Source: Cohnella sp. OV330 (GTDB lineage: Bacteria; Bacillota; Bacilli; Paenibacillales; Paenibacillaceae). Taken from it: a stretch of DNA of 64,000 nt. Below the pieces are notes generated by a model. The model was not told the DNA's origin. It saw nothing but the letters and a program-made list of their open reading frames with translations, and made no database searches. The stretch spans positions 254,236-318,235 of the forward strand of contig NZ_FOKE01000002.1 in NCBI RefSeq assembly GCF_900112065.1, given 5' to 3'. The first letter of the stretch is position 1, and each line of letters opens with the position of its first letter. The translations under genes were made by a program, and so were the position numbers. This document shows positions 1-7,904 of the stretch, piece by piece.

Positions 1-2
1 AC

Positions 3-590
3 GCGCTGGTCGCCCTGGACAAGCGGTTCGGCGACGTGACCGGTCATTGGAGCCGCGAGACGGTCGAGACGATGGCGAGCAAGCTGCTCGTCCAAGGCGT
101 CGCCGATGGACGATTCGATCCGGACAAAGCCGTGACGCGCGCCGAATTCGCCGCGCTGCTCGCCCGCGCGCTGGCCTTGAACGCGGCCGAGCCGACCGCG
201 ACGGCTTTCGCGGACGTCGGACCGAACAAATGGTACGCGGTGACCGTTCAGGCTGCGTCGGCCGCCAAGCTGATCCAGGGCGACCCGGACGGCCGCTTCC
301 GGCCGGAAGACCCGATCTCGCGGCAGGAGCTCGCCGCCATCCTGATGCGCGCGGCCGAATACGTGCAGCGGCCGCTGGCCGAGGCGACCGCCGAAGCGGG
401 CGACCAGGCGTTCGCCGATCTGCAGCAGTCGGCAGCATGGGCCCGGCCGGCGATCGTCGAAGCGGCGGCGGCGGGCTTGTTGACCGGCGACGGTCGGCAA
501 ACCTTCCGGCCGCTGGCAAAGACGACCCGTGCCGAAGCCGCCGTCGTGTTGAAGCGGCTGCTCGCGCAAGCCGGTCTGTTCGGCGAATAA
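3..590 (+). CDS. C-terminal part of an S-layer-homology (SLH) domain protein, 5' end outside window
   Basis: Only the end of the gene is present; the reading frame is open from base 3, so the true start lies upstream of the window. What remains is three consecutive SLH modules: one beginning at the FGDV motif near base 27, one at FADV near base 204 and one at FADL near base 411. Each carries the usual G-x-F-x-P and T-R-A-E (or S-R-Q-E) signature. SLH triplets bind pyruvylated secondary cell wall polysaccharide, so the missing N-terminal part is probably an exported enzyme or S-layer protein held on the cell surface. A terminator follows directly. The third module is less canonical (GDGRQTFRP). 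Confidence 0.9.
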   Translation, partial: ALVALDKRFGDVTGHWSRETVETMASKLLVQGVADGRFDPDKAVTRAEFAALLARALALNAAEPTATAFADVGPNKWYAVTVQAASAAKLIQGDPDGRFRPEDPISRQELAAILMRAAEYVQRPLAEATAEAGDQAFADLQQSAAWARPAIVEAAAAGLLTGDGRQTFRPLAKTTRAEAAVVLKRLLAQAGLFGE

Positions 591-602
591 GCGGACCTTC
601 CT

Positions 603-641
603 CCCCTCCCCCTTCCAAACGGAAGTCGGGAGGGTTTTTCG
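603..641 (+). terminator. Rho-independent terminator after the SLH gene
   Basis: An imperfect hairpin pairs CTCCC and CTTCC with GGAAG and GGGAG and is followed by a T run (TTTTTC). It lies just after the stop codon at 590 and separates the SLH gene from the two-component system. Confidence 0.75.
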
Positions 642-734
642 TTACGGGCGAGATGTCAAACCCCGCAACCCCCTTCATTCTTAATACTTCCTGTTCAAAA
701 TTAAGATATCGCCTTTTGCGCGGCCAAAAGCGAT

Positions 735-740
735 TATAAT
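735..740 (+). promoter_or_regulatory. Likely -10 box (TATAAT) for the two-component operon
   Basis: A perfect TATAAT sits 36 bases before the GTG start at 777. No convincing -35 hexamer is visible at 16-18 bp spacing, so only the -10 is claimed. The upstream 90 bases are AT-richer than the genes around them. Confidence 0.4.
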
Positions 741-776
741 GAGGCTATTGAACATCGCGCGCGGGGAGGAATACGG

Positions 777-2339
777 GTGAAGCTGCTGCTCGTGGAAGAC
801 GAACAGTTGATACGCAAGGGAATCTTGTTGAAAACGGACTGGAAGCGCTGCGGAATCGAGGAGATCGAGCACGCCGAGGACGGCGGGGAAGCCGTCCGGA
901 TCGCGGAGCGGTTCCGTCCCGACATTCTGCTCACCGATATCCGCATGCCCCGCATGGACGGGATCGAAGCGGCGCGCGCCATTCGAAGCCTCTGTCCGAA
1001 CGTGCGCATCATCTTCATGAGCGGATTTTCGGACAAAGCCTACTTGAAGGCCGCGATCTCCCTGCAGTCCGTCCACTACCTGGAGAAGCCGATACGGCAG
1101 GAGGAGCTGCTGGAGGCGCTGCAGGGCGCGGCGCAAATGGTGTTGAACGAGCGGCGGTCGAACCTCGGAGAGGCGGAGAGCCAGCCGCTGATCAAACGCG
1201 AGATCGCGGGACTGCTCCTCTCGCCCGACCTGCCGTCAGACAAGCTGTCCAGGCTGCTCTCGCTCATCAATCGGCAGCCCTCCGATATCGCAGCCTGCTG
1301 CAGCGCCATTCTTAAATGGCATCGTCCCTCCGGGGCCGCCGCCGACTCGGTGCTGCTGACGCTCGAGGATACCGCCCGCGACGCCGGTCTGGACGGCTAC
1401 TGCCTCAAAAAAGACGAATACCACTTCGTCGCGCACCTCTGCGCGCGCCCGGACCGCCATCCCCCCATCGCCTTCTCTGCGCGGCTTCAGGACTGGATCG
1501 AGCTCGCGCGCGCCCGCTTGCCTGACAGTCCCGGCTACCACCTCGCCGTTGGCAGGCAGGTCTCGGGCATGTCGCGCGCCTACGATTCGTACGTGTCCGC
1601 CGTCCTTCAGCTTCAGAAGAGCTTCTACCGGCCTCCGAATGCCGTCCTGCGAGAGACGGATGCCGAGGAACGAACGGACGCGTACGTATTCGACGACGAT
1701 CGAGCGGCCGCGTTCGCTTCGGCGCTTCAATCGGGAGGCGAAGACGAGGCCAGGCGCTGGCTGGGAAGTCTAGCTCGCGACATCCGCCGGCATCCGCATA
1801 CCGCGGTCTCTTACACGAAAGGGGTCTACCTGCAGCTCTATCAGGTTCTTCGGCAGTTCGGCAAGGAGAGCGGGCTCACCGAATTCAGGCAAGACGCCTC
1901 GGTCGGCCCGTTCGCGGAGCGTCTGCACGCATGCCAGCGTCTGGACGACCTGCGCGCGCTGCTGGAGGGCGAGCTAGCCGCCCTGTTCGAGCGCCTCGAA
2001 GCGCGGAAGGGCAATTCGATCGTCCGGCAAGTCGCGCAATATATCGAACGCCACTACCAGAACAGGGAGCTGTCGCTCTCCGAGATCGGCGAATACGTCG
2101 GCGTGACGGTGCCGCATCTTTGCTCCGTTTTCAAGGAAGGCACCGGCATGACGATCAAGCAATACATGTCGGAATACCGAATCAACCGGGCCAAGACGCT
2201 GCTCGCGAACCGCGAGCTGAAGCTGTTCGATATCGCGCTTCAGGTGGGCTATGCCGACGGGGAGTATTTCAGCAAAATGTTCAAAAAAATCGCAGGCATG
2301 CAGCCGTCCGAATACAGGAAGCGAATCGTCGATGCATAA
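777..2339 (+). CDS. AraC-type response regulator (YesN-like)
   Basis: Response regulator of 520 residues. An N-terminal receiver domain (about 1-120) has the acidic pair E7/D8, the phospho-acceptor D54 in TDIRMPRMDG and the conserved lysine in EKP. A long linker follows, and a C-terminal AraC double helix-turn-helix occupies about residues 410-518, ending PSEYRKR. The GTG start is preceded by GGGGAGG at good spacing. It overlaps the next gene by eight bases, so it is translationally coupled to the sensor kinase. Family knowledge: such pairs activate sugar-importer operons. The obvious target is the importer at 4145-7683, which points towards this pair. Confidence 0.92.
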   Translation: MKLLLVEDEQLIRKGILLKTDWKRCGIEEIEHAEDGGEAVRIAERFRPDILLTDIRMPRMDGIEAARAIRSLCPNVRIIFMSGFSDKAYLKAAISLQSVHYLEKPIRQEELLEALQGAAQMVLNERRSNLGEAESQPLIKREIAGLLLSPDLPSDKLSRLLSLINRQPSDIAACCSAILKWHRPSGAAADSVLLTLEDTARDAGLDGYCLKKDEYHFVAHLCARPDRHPPIAFSARLQDWIELARARLPDSPGYHLAVGRQVSGMSRAYDSYVSAVLQLQKSFYRPPNAVLRETDAEERTDAYVFDDDRAAAFASALQSGGEDEARRWLGSLARDIRRHPHTAVSYTKGVYLQLYQVLRQFGKESGLTEFRQDASVGPFAERLHACQRLDDLRALLEGELAALFERLEARKGNSIVRQVAQYIERHYQNRELSLSEIGEYVGVTVPHLCSVFKEGTGMTIKQYMSEYRINRAKTLLANRELKLFDIALQVGYADGEYFSKMFKKIAGMQPSEYRKRIVDA

Positions 2340-4077
2340 CGCGCTTAACCGGATTCTGCTCAAGCTGAAGCTCAAGCACAAGCTGCTGTTGTCTTACCTG
2401 CTCCTGATTCTGCTACCGATTCTATATCTCCAGCTCTACGCATCCGGGAAGGTCGCGGGCATCATTCAGGAGATGGTCAGCTTCTCGCTTAACCAGAGCT
2501 TTAACCAGACGCATTCTTTTCTCTCGTATAAAATGAAGCGCATCACCGACACGTCGGACCTGATCGCGCTGGACGAAGACCAGCTGACGCGCATCCTGAA
2601 GCGAGATCCGTCCGCCTATTCGCTGTACGAGCAGCTTGAGGACGGCAATAAGCTTAGCCAGTTCCTCGAATCCTATCGCGACGGCACGGATGTCGTCGCC
2701 GTCAAGCTGTACATGCCGGACGGCTTCTTGTACGCGGGCGAAGGCAGTTCCATGTTCAGATTAATAGACGCGCAAAAAACGCATTGGTACGAACAGCTGC
2801 AGGCCGCGCAGGTGAAGCTCATGTGGTTCTCGGGGCTTGAAGATACGACCGGCGGACCGGGCGCGCAGAAGGTGACATCCCTCGTCCGGCTCATTCGCAA
2901 TCCCGACCACTACAACGAGCCGATCGGCCTGCTGCGGCTCGACCTGAACGAGCGCGTCCTCAAGGAGATCGTATCCCGCGCGAATACGGTCAAGAACAGC
3001 CTGACCTACCTGCAGCGGAGCGACGGCGCCATCCTGATCGCTTCGGACGATGCGCTGATGAAGCGTTATTTTCCCGATGCCGGCGAAGAGGCGATCGCCG
3101 GCAATGGCGAGCTCGAATTTCTCCAGCTGCGCATCCCCGATACGGATCTGACGATGGTGACGGCGATTCCGCGTTCGGAGATCGTATCCAAAAGCGCGAG
3201 CCTGCAGCGAAGCCTGCTGATCAGCCTCATCGGCGTCGCGCTGCTCGCGATGCTGCTCGCCCATATCATATCGCTGAACATGACCAGGCGGATCACCCAC
3301 CTGAGCCAGAAAATGAAATCGATGGAGACCGGCGCGCTCGAACCGATCGTGAAGCCGGCCGGCGAAGACGAGATCGGGGAGCTTATCCATAGCTACAACG
3401 CGATGTCTCGCCAGCTTGCCCTGCTGAAGGACGTCGAGGTCAGAGCCGTCAAGTCGGAGATGAAGGCGCTGCAATCCCAGATCAACCCGCATTTTTTGTA
3501 CAATACGCTGGATCAGATCAACTGGATGGCGCAGTTCGGCATGAACGACCAGATCGCTTCGCTCGTCCAGTCGCTCGCGCGCTACTACAAGCTGACGCTA
3601 AGCAACGGGCAGGATATCATCACGATCGGCCAGGAGTTGGAGCTGATCGCCTATTACGTCGAGATACAGAACGTGCGGTTCGAGCAGAAAATCGAACTGA
3701 TCGCGCAAGTGGACGAGCCGTTTCTGCAGGGTCTCATCCCTAAGCTGACGCTACAGCCGATCGTCGAGAACGCCATCCTCCACGGCATCCTCGGCAGCGA
3801 AAACCGCGAGGGCAGCATCGCCATCTCCTGCGAACGCAAGGACGACCGGATCGTGCTGACCGTCATGGACGACGGCGCCGGCGTGGACGAGGAACAGCTT
3901 GGACGGCTTCGGGCCGGCGCCAGGCTCAAGACGTCCGGCAGCGGCTATGGCATCCGCAACGTGCAGGAACGGATCAAAGTATATTACGGCGATAGCTACG
4001 GCCTGCAGTTTTTCAGCTCTCCCGGCGACGGGATGGCGGTCGAGATCCATATTCCGTTCGTCGTCGGCGCGGAATAA
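2332..4077 (+). CDS. Sensor histidine kinase, YesM/LytS type
   Basis: Membrane kinase of 581 residues. The ATG at 2332 is chosen because it overlaps the upstream stop (ATGCATAA) and is followed at once by a positively charged stretch and TM1 (about 16-38). An extracytoplasmic sensor region (39-293) resembles the dCache arrangement of this family. TM2 (294-316), a HAMP domain (317-370), a His_kinase domain with the phospho-accepting histidine in INPHFLYN (H387) and a HATPase_c domain with the VENAILHG N-box follow. It pairs with the preceding regulator. The ligand is probably an extracellular oligosaccharide, alone or bound to the nearby lipoprotein; this is inference. Confidence 0.92.
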   Translation: MHNALNRILLKLKLKHKLLLSYLLLILLPILYLQLYASGKVAGIIQEMVSFSLNQSFNQTHSFLSYKMKRITDTSDLIALDEDQLTRILKRDPSAYSLYEQLEDGNKLSQFLESYRDGTDVVAVKLYMPDGFLYAGEGSSMFRLIDAQKTHWYEQLQAAQVKLMWFSGLEDTTGGPGAQKVTSLVRLIRNPDHYNEPIGLLRLDLNERVLKEIVSRANTVKNSLTYLQRSDGAILIASDDALMKRYFPDAGEEAIAGNGELEFLQLRIPDTDLTMVTAIPRSEIVSKSASLQRSLLISLIGVALLAMLLAHIISLNMTRRITHLSQKMKSMETGALEPIVKPAGEDEIGELIHSYNAMSRQLALLKDVEVRAVKSEMKALQSQINPHFLYNTLDQINWMAQFGMNDQIASLVQSLARYYKLTLSNGQDIITIGQELELIAYYVEIQNVRFEQKIELIAQVDEPFLQGLIPKLTLQPIVENAILHGILGSENREGSIAISCERKDDRIVLTVMDDGAGVDEEQLGRLRAGARLKTSGSGYGIRNVQERIKVYYGDSYGLQFFSSPGDGMAVEIHIPFVVGAE

Positions 4078-4101
4078 GCGCGACCCGAGGGCGGACAAAC
4101 G

Positions 4102-4138
4102 AAAAAAGCGGCGGCTCCTTCCGGAGACCGCCGCTTCT
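4102..4138. terminator. Bidirectional terminator between convergent operons
   Basis: GCGGCGGCTCC and GGAGACCGCCGC form a strong hairpin with one mismatch, flanked by an A run on the left and TTCTT on the right. It can serve the kinase gene on the plus strand and the solute-binding protein gene on the minus strand. Confidence 0.85.
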
Positions 4139-4144
4139 TAATGA

Positions 4145-5746
4145 TTATGCTTTATGGCTTGCCACGTAGGCGTCGAGCTGCTTTTGCATTTCGGCTTGCA
4201 CCTTGTCGAGCCCTGCTTGCTTCATCTTTTCGATGACTTCGGGAATGCCCTCCGAAGGTTTGACGAGACCGAAGTAGATCGGAAGCAGATACGTCTTCTG
4301 GACGTTGGCCAGGGCGGCAAGCTCGTTTTTGATGTTGGCATCGTCGAGCGCGAACGTCTCGAGCGGACTGTGAATGATGTTGTTTTCCTTCCACTTCTTA
4401 TAGAACGATTGAAGCAGATCGCCTGCAGGGCCGTCGAGCGTACGGACGAGCTCCGTTCTCCAACCCCATGGGCATACGCCGTCGGGCGTGTAGCCGGTAG
4501 AGCCGGGAAGGACTTTGTACCTGTCCTCGCCGACCGGTTCCCAGTGCTTGCCCTTGATTCCGTAGGTCGTCAATTCGAACAGCTCCCGGTCGTAGCGGAG
4601 CAAGTCGAGCGCCATAAGCGCACGTTCCGGATGCTTGGAGGTCGCGTGAATGCCGACGCCGTTGTTGATGAGCGGATCCTGGAAGCGCTTCGCGTCGGGC
4701 GAGAGATCGTAGACCTCCACCTTCCACTCCGGATGCGCCAGGTTCATCGCTTCCATCGTCGCGGATGCCGTCAGGATGTTGCCTGCATCCGCCGCCATCT
4801 TGCCTTCCTTGAAGGCGGCGTGCCAGTCCGTCTTGGCGACGATCGCGTCTTTGGGCCATACGCCCGCTTGCGCCATGTCGTACATCGTGTCGATCTTTGC
4901 GAGCGATGCCGGGTCTTCCAGATAGTTGATAAGCTGCGGCGATTCGGAATTCATGTCATAGACAAGCGGCGCGCTCCCGTGTACCCAGCGCTTTTCGAGA
5001 TCCAGGAAGAGGAGAGCCGAGCCCGAGCCGTTAAGCGTGGTCGGCGGTCCGTTGTAGGCGACTATGCCCTTCTCGTTCTTAGCAATCGTTTTCACGTAGT
5101 TGACGAAGTCGGCCTGCGTCTTGAGTTCGGGAATATTGTACTTCTCCCGCAAGTCGCCGCGGACCATGGCGACGGCGGAGCCGGATTCGAAGGCGTCCTG
5201 CGGCACCATATAGATCTTGCCGTCGATCTTGGCCTGATCCCAGCCGACCGGATCCTGATTGGCCCACGTATTCGGCGCGTAGGTTTTCAGCAAGTCCTCC
5301 GTCAGCTCGAGGAAACCGTCCTTGCGCGCAGTCGGATTATAGAACGCCCAACTGGACGTGAAAGCCATGTCGAAGTCCTCGTTGGCCGCGAAGAGCAGCG
5401 GGTACTTCTGATTCATCTCGCCCCAATCGAGGAATCTCACCTCGAGCTCGGCATTGATCTTCTCGGTCAGAATCTTGTTGACCTCCGCGTATACTTCGTC
5501 CGTGTCCGGCGCCTTCGGCCCGACCAATACCATCTTCAGCTTGACGTGCTCCGAAGTATCGATCGCCGACGCCGAAGCGCTGGCCGTAGGCGAGGCGGAT
5601 GCGCTCGCCGAAGACGTTGCCGTCGCGGAAGCAGACGGACTCCCTGAAGCCGCGTTGTTCCCGTTTCCGCCGCTGCAAGCGCTGGCCAACATGCTGAATG
5701 CCAGAACCGTGGACGTGCCTAACCAAGCTTTCTTCTTTTTACTCAT
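4145..5746 (-). CDS. Extracellular sugar-binding lipoprotein of a CUT1 ABC importer (LplA-like)
   Basis: Precursor of 533 residues with a lipoprotein signal peptide: KKKK n-region, hydrophobic core and lipobox LASAC, with Cys at about residue 24. A low-complexity Ser/Ala/Thr linker (about 30-60) precedes the binding fold. It matches the long solute-binding proteins found in Paenibacillaceae polysaccharide loci. A GGGGGG-type Shine-Dalgarno precedes the ATG. It is the last gene of the permease-permease-lipoprotein operon on the minus strand. Ligand unknown; family members bind oligosaccharides released by extracellular depolymerases. Confidence 0.9.
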   Translation of the reverse strand: MSKKKKAWLGTSTVLAFSMLASACSGGNGNNAASGSPSASATATSSASASASPTASASASAIDTSEHVKLKMVLVGPKAPDTDEVYAEVNKILTEKINAELEVRFLDWGEMNQKYPLLFAANEDFDMAFTSSWAFYNPTARKDGFLELTEDLLKTYAPNTWANQDPVGWDQAKIDGKIYMVPQDAFESGSAVAMVRGDLREKYNIPELKTQADFVNYVKTIAKNEKGIVAYNGPPTTLNGSGSALLFLDLEKRWVHGSAPLVYDMNSESPQLINYLEDPASLAKIDTMYDMAQAGVWPKDAIVAKTDWHAAFKEGKMAADAGNILTASATMEAMNLAHPEWKVEVYDLSPDAKRFQDPLINNGVGIHATSKHPERALMALDLLRYDRELFELTTYGIKGKHWEPVGEDRYKVLPGSTGYTPDGVCPWGWRTELVRTLDGPAGDLLQSFYKKWKENNIIHSPLETFALDDANIKNELAALANVQKTYLLPIYFGLVKPSEGIPEVIEKMKQAGLDKVQAEMQKQLDAYVASHKA

Positions 5747-5804
5747 ACGCTTCCCCCCGATGAATGGATGATAATGCTTGCTATGATAAACCGGAATTCC
5801 GGCG

Positions 5805-6743
5805 TTATCCCTTGACGGCCCCGATCGTCAAACCTTTGACGAAATAGCGCTGGATGAACGGATACAAGAAGATGATCGGCCCGGTCACGACGATGGTCAG
5901 CGCCATCTTCAGGCCTTCGCCCGGCAGGTCCGGCACGGGGCGCCCGCTTTTCTCCGCCACGATCTTCAGCCCGTCCACGTTGCCCAGCACCTTGTACAGA
6001 TAATACTGAAGCTCATACAGCCGCTGGTCGCTGATGAAGAGCAAGGAGTTGAACCAGTCGTTCCAATATCCGAGCGCCACGAACAGGCCGATCGTCGCCA
6101 GCGCGGGCTTGGTCAGAGGCAGGATCAGGCGGATAAAAATCGTAAAGTCTCCGGCCCCGTCGATCTTGGCGGACTCGGTAATCGCGGCCGGGATGCTCCG
6201 CATGAAGCTTTTCATGACCAAAATGTAGAATACGTTGACGAGCGGCAGCAACAATAGCACCCAGTAGGTATCTTTGAGCTTCAGATAGTTGACGATCAGG
6301 ATGTACAACGGGACGAGGCCTCCGCTGAACAGGGTCGTGAAGTAGAAGAAGAAGGAGAAGCCGTTGCGCCACTTGAAGTCTGGCCGCTGCAGCACGTAGC
6401 TGCACATCGCGATGACGAACAGCGACAGGGCGGTGCCCAGGACGGTCAGGGAAACGGTGACGCCGTAGGCGCGCAGGATTTGCTCGGGAAACTTGAAGAC
6501 GAAGCGGTAGGCTTCCAAGGAAAATTCCGCCGGGATGAGCTTAAAGCCTTCCATCAAGATAGCCCGTTCCGACGAGAACGATCCGCTCAGGATCAGCAGG
6601 AAGGGCAGGATGCACAGCAGGGCGACGAAAGTGATCCAAAAGTAAGAGATCGTATTTAAAATCCATTGGTCCGCGCGTATCTTGCGGGCGGGCATCCGGT
6701 CTAAGCCGGCGGCCGCCACGCGGGTATCGGTTACCGAATTCAT
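5805..6743 (-). CDS. Sugar ABC importer permease, MalG/LplC type
   Basis: Permease of about 312 residues with six predicted membrane segments, a cytoplasmic N-terminus of about 35 residues and the EAA loop (ITESAKIDGAG) about 100 residues from the end that docks on the ATPase. The C-terminus ends RYFVKGLTIGAVKG, typical of this subfamily. ATG at 6743 is preferred; a TTG one codon upstream is also possible relative to AAGGAG. It is 22 bases downstream of the first permease and 58 bases upstream of the binding protein, so all three form one operon. Confidence 0.92.
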   Translation of the reverse strand: MNSVTDTRVAAAGLDRMPARKIRADQWILNTISYFWITFVALLCILPFLLILSGSFSSERAILMEGFKLIPAEFSLEAYRFVFKFPEQILRAYGVTVSLTVLGTALSLFVIAMCSYVLQRPDFKWRNGFSFFFYFTTLFSGGLVPLYILIVNYLKLKDTYWVLLLLPLVNVFYILVMKSFMRSIPAAITESAKIDGAGDFTIFIRLILPLTKPALATIGLFVALGYWNDWFNSLLFISDQRLYELQYYLYKVLGNVDGLKIVAEKSGRPVPDLPGEGLKMALTIVVTGPIIFLYPFIQRYFVKGLTIGAVKG

Positions 6744-6765
6744 CAAGCGTGACGCTCCTTTCCGA

Positions 6766-7683
6766 TTAGAACAAAGCCGAATCCTTGTCCGCTCTGCGGA
6801 CGATTCCGTTCACGAGCAGGATGGTCGCGAAGCACAGGATCGATTGATAGAACCCGATAGCCGCCGACATGCCGATCTCGTTGTTTTCGACCAGCGATCT
6901 GAAGACGAACGTGTCGATGACGTCCGTGGTTCCGAACAGCAGGCCGTTGTTGCCGATCATGTTGTAGAAAAGGCCGAAGTCGCCGCGGAAAATGTGACCG
7001 ACCGACAGCAGCGTCAGGACGATCATCGTAGGCTTGAGCGAAGGAATCGTGATATGCCAGATCCGCTGGAAGATGTTCGCGCCGTCGGTCTCGGCCGCCT
7101 CGAACATCTCGGCGTCGATGCTCATGATCGCGGCCAAGTAAAAGACCGCGCCGTAGCCTACGGCTTTCCATGCGGAGAAAAAGACGAGGAAGAAGGGCCA
7201 GACGCTTTTGTCGCTGTAGAAGTTGAAAGGCTCGATGCCCAGCGATCGCAGCAGCGTGTTGATGGTGCCGTGCTCGAAGTTCAGCAGATTGTAGACAATC
7301 GTGCCGACCACGACCCAGGAGATGAAGTAGGGCAGAAACAGCATCGATTGGCTGATTTTCTTGAACCATTTGCTCTTCAGCTCGGACAGCATGATGGCGA
7401 TGGAGACCTGAAGGACGAGGTTGATCGCGATGAAGGCGGCGTTGTAAAGGACGGTGTTGCGCGTCACTCGCCAGGCGTCTCCCGAGATAAAGAAAAACTT
7501 GAAGTTCTCGAGGCCGTTCCAAGCGCTTCGGAGTATGCCTTTGCTGTAGGTGTACTCTTTGAAGGCGAGGATGAGGCCGAACATCGGAAGATATTGAAAC
7601 AATAAGACGAAAAACAAGGACGGAATGAGCATGAACAGCATCGTTTTGTAATTCAAGAAGTCGCGAATAAACGCGGATTTCAT
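6766..7683 (-). CDS. Sugar ABC importer permease, MalF/LplB type
   Basis: Permease of 305 residues and first gene of the operon. The start has AAAGGAGAG six bases upstream. The N-terminus MKSAFIRDFLNYKT leads into the first membrane segment and the LFQYLPMFGLILAFKEY motif characteristic of LplB proteins; the EAA loop contains EAAETDGA. It forms the heterodimeric membrane channel with the second permease. No ATP-binding gene is present in the operon, as is normal for importers that share MsmX-type ATPases. Confidence 0.92.
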   Translation of the reverse strand: MKSAFIRDFLNYKTMLFMLIPSLFFVLLFQYLPMFGLILAFKEYTYSKGILRSAWNGLENFKFFFISGDAWRVTRNTVLYNAAFIAINLVLQVSIAIMLSELKSKWFKKISQSMLFLPYFISWVVVGTIVYNLLNFEHGTINTLLRSLGIEPFNFYSDKSVWPFFLVFFSAWKAVGYGAVFYLAAIMSIDAEMFEAAETDGANIFQRIWHITIPSLKPTMIVLTLLSVGHIFRGDFGLFYNMIGNNGLLFGTTDVIDTFVFRSLVENNEIGMSAAIGFYQSILCFATILLVNGIVRRADKDSALF

Positions 7684-7759
7684 GGATTTCTCTCCTTTCG
7701 CGGGCTGTGTGGCGGCGGCAGCCGCGGACGGCTCGCGTTCCCCCGGTTGTCTGATCTTA

Positions 7760-7765
7760 ATTATA
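7760..7765 (-). promoter_or_regulatory. Likely -10 box for the importer operon
   Basis: On the minus strand a perfect TATAAT lies about 80 bases upstream of the first permease. A -35 box is not clear, which fits a promoter that needs an activator such as the YesN-like regulator. Confidence 0.4.
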
Positions 7766-7855
7766 GAGGGGTCGACGTCCGGTTCGTCCCCCCTAAACTT
7801 TCGATTATCTGTCGGATATTAAGAAGCGCCAAAAAAATGCCATCCCTTCGATGCG

Positions 7856-7897
7856 CAATAAAAAGCAGCCCGCCCTCGGGTGAGGACGGACCGCTTA
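7856..7897 (-). terminator. Terminator of the GH84-GH43 operon
   Basis: Read on the minus strand, AGCGGTCCGTCCTC pairs imperfectly with GAGGGCGGGCTGCT and is followed by TTTTTATT. It starts eight bases after the stop codon of the large enzyme gene and also marks the left edge of the lower-GC cluster. Confidence 0.7.
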
Positions 7898-7904
7898 TTT
7901 CGAA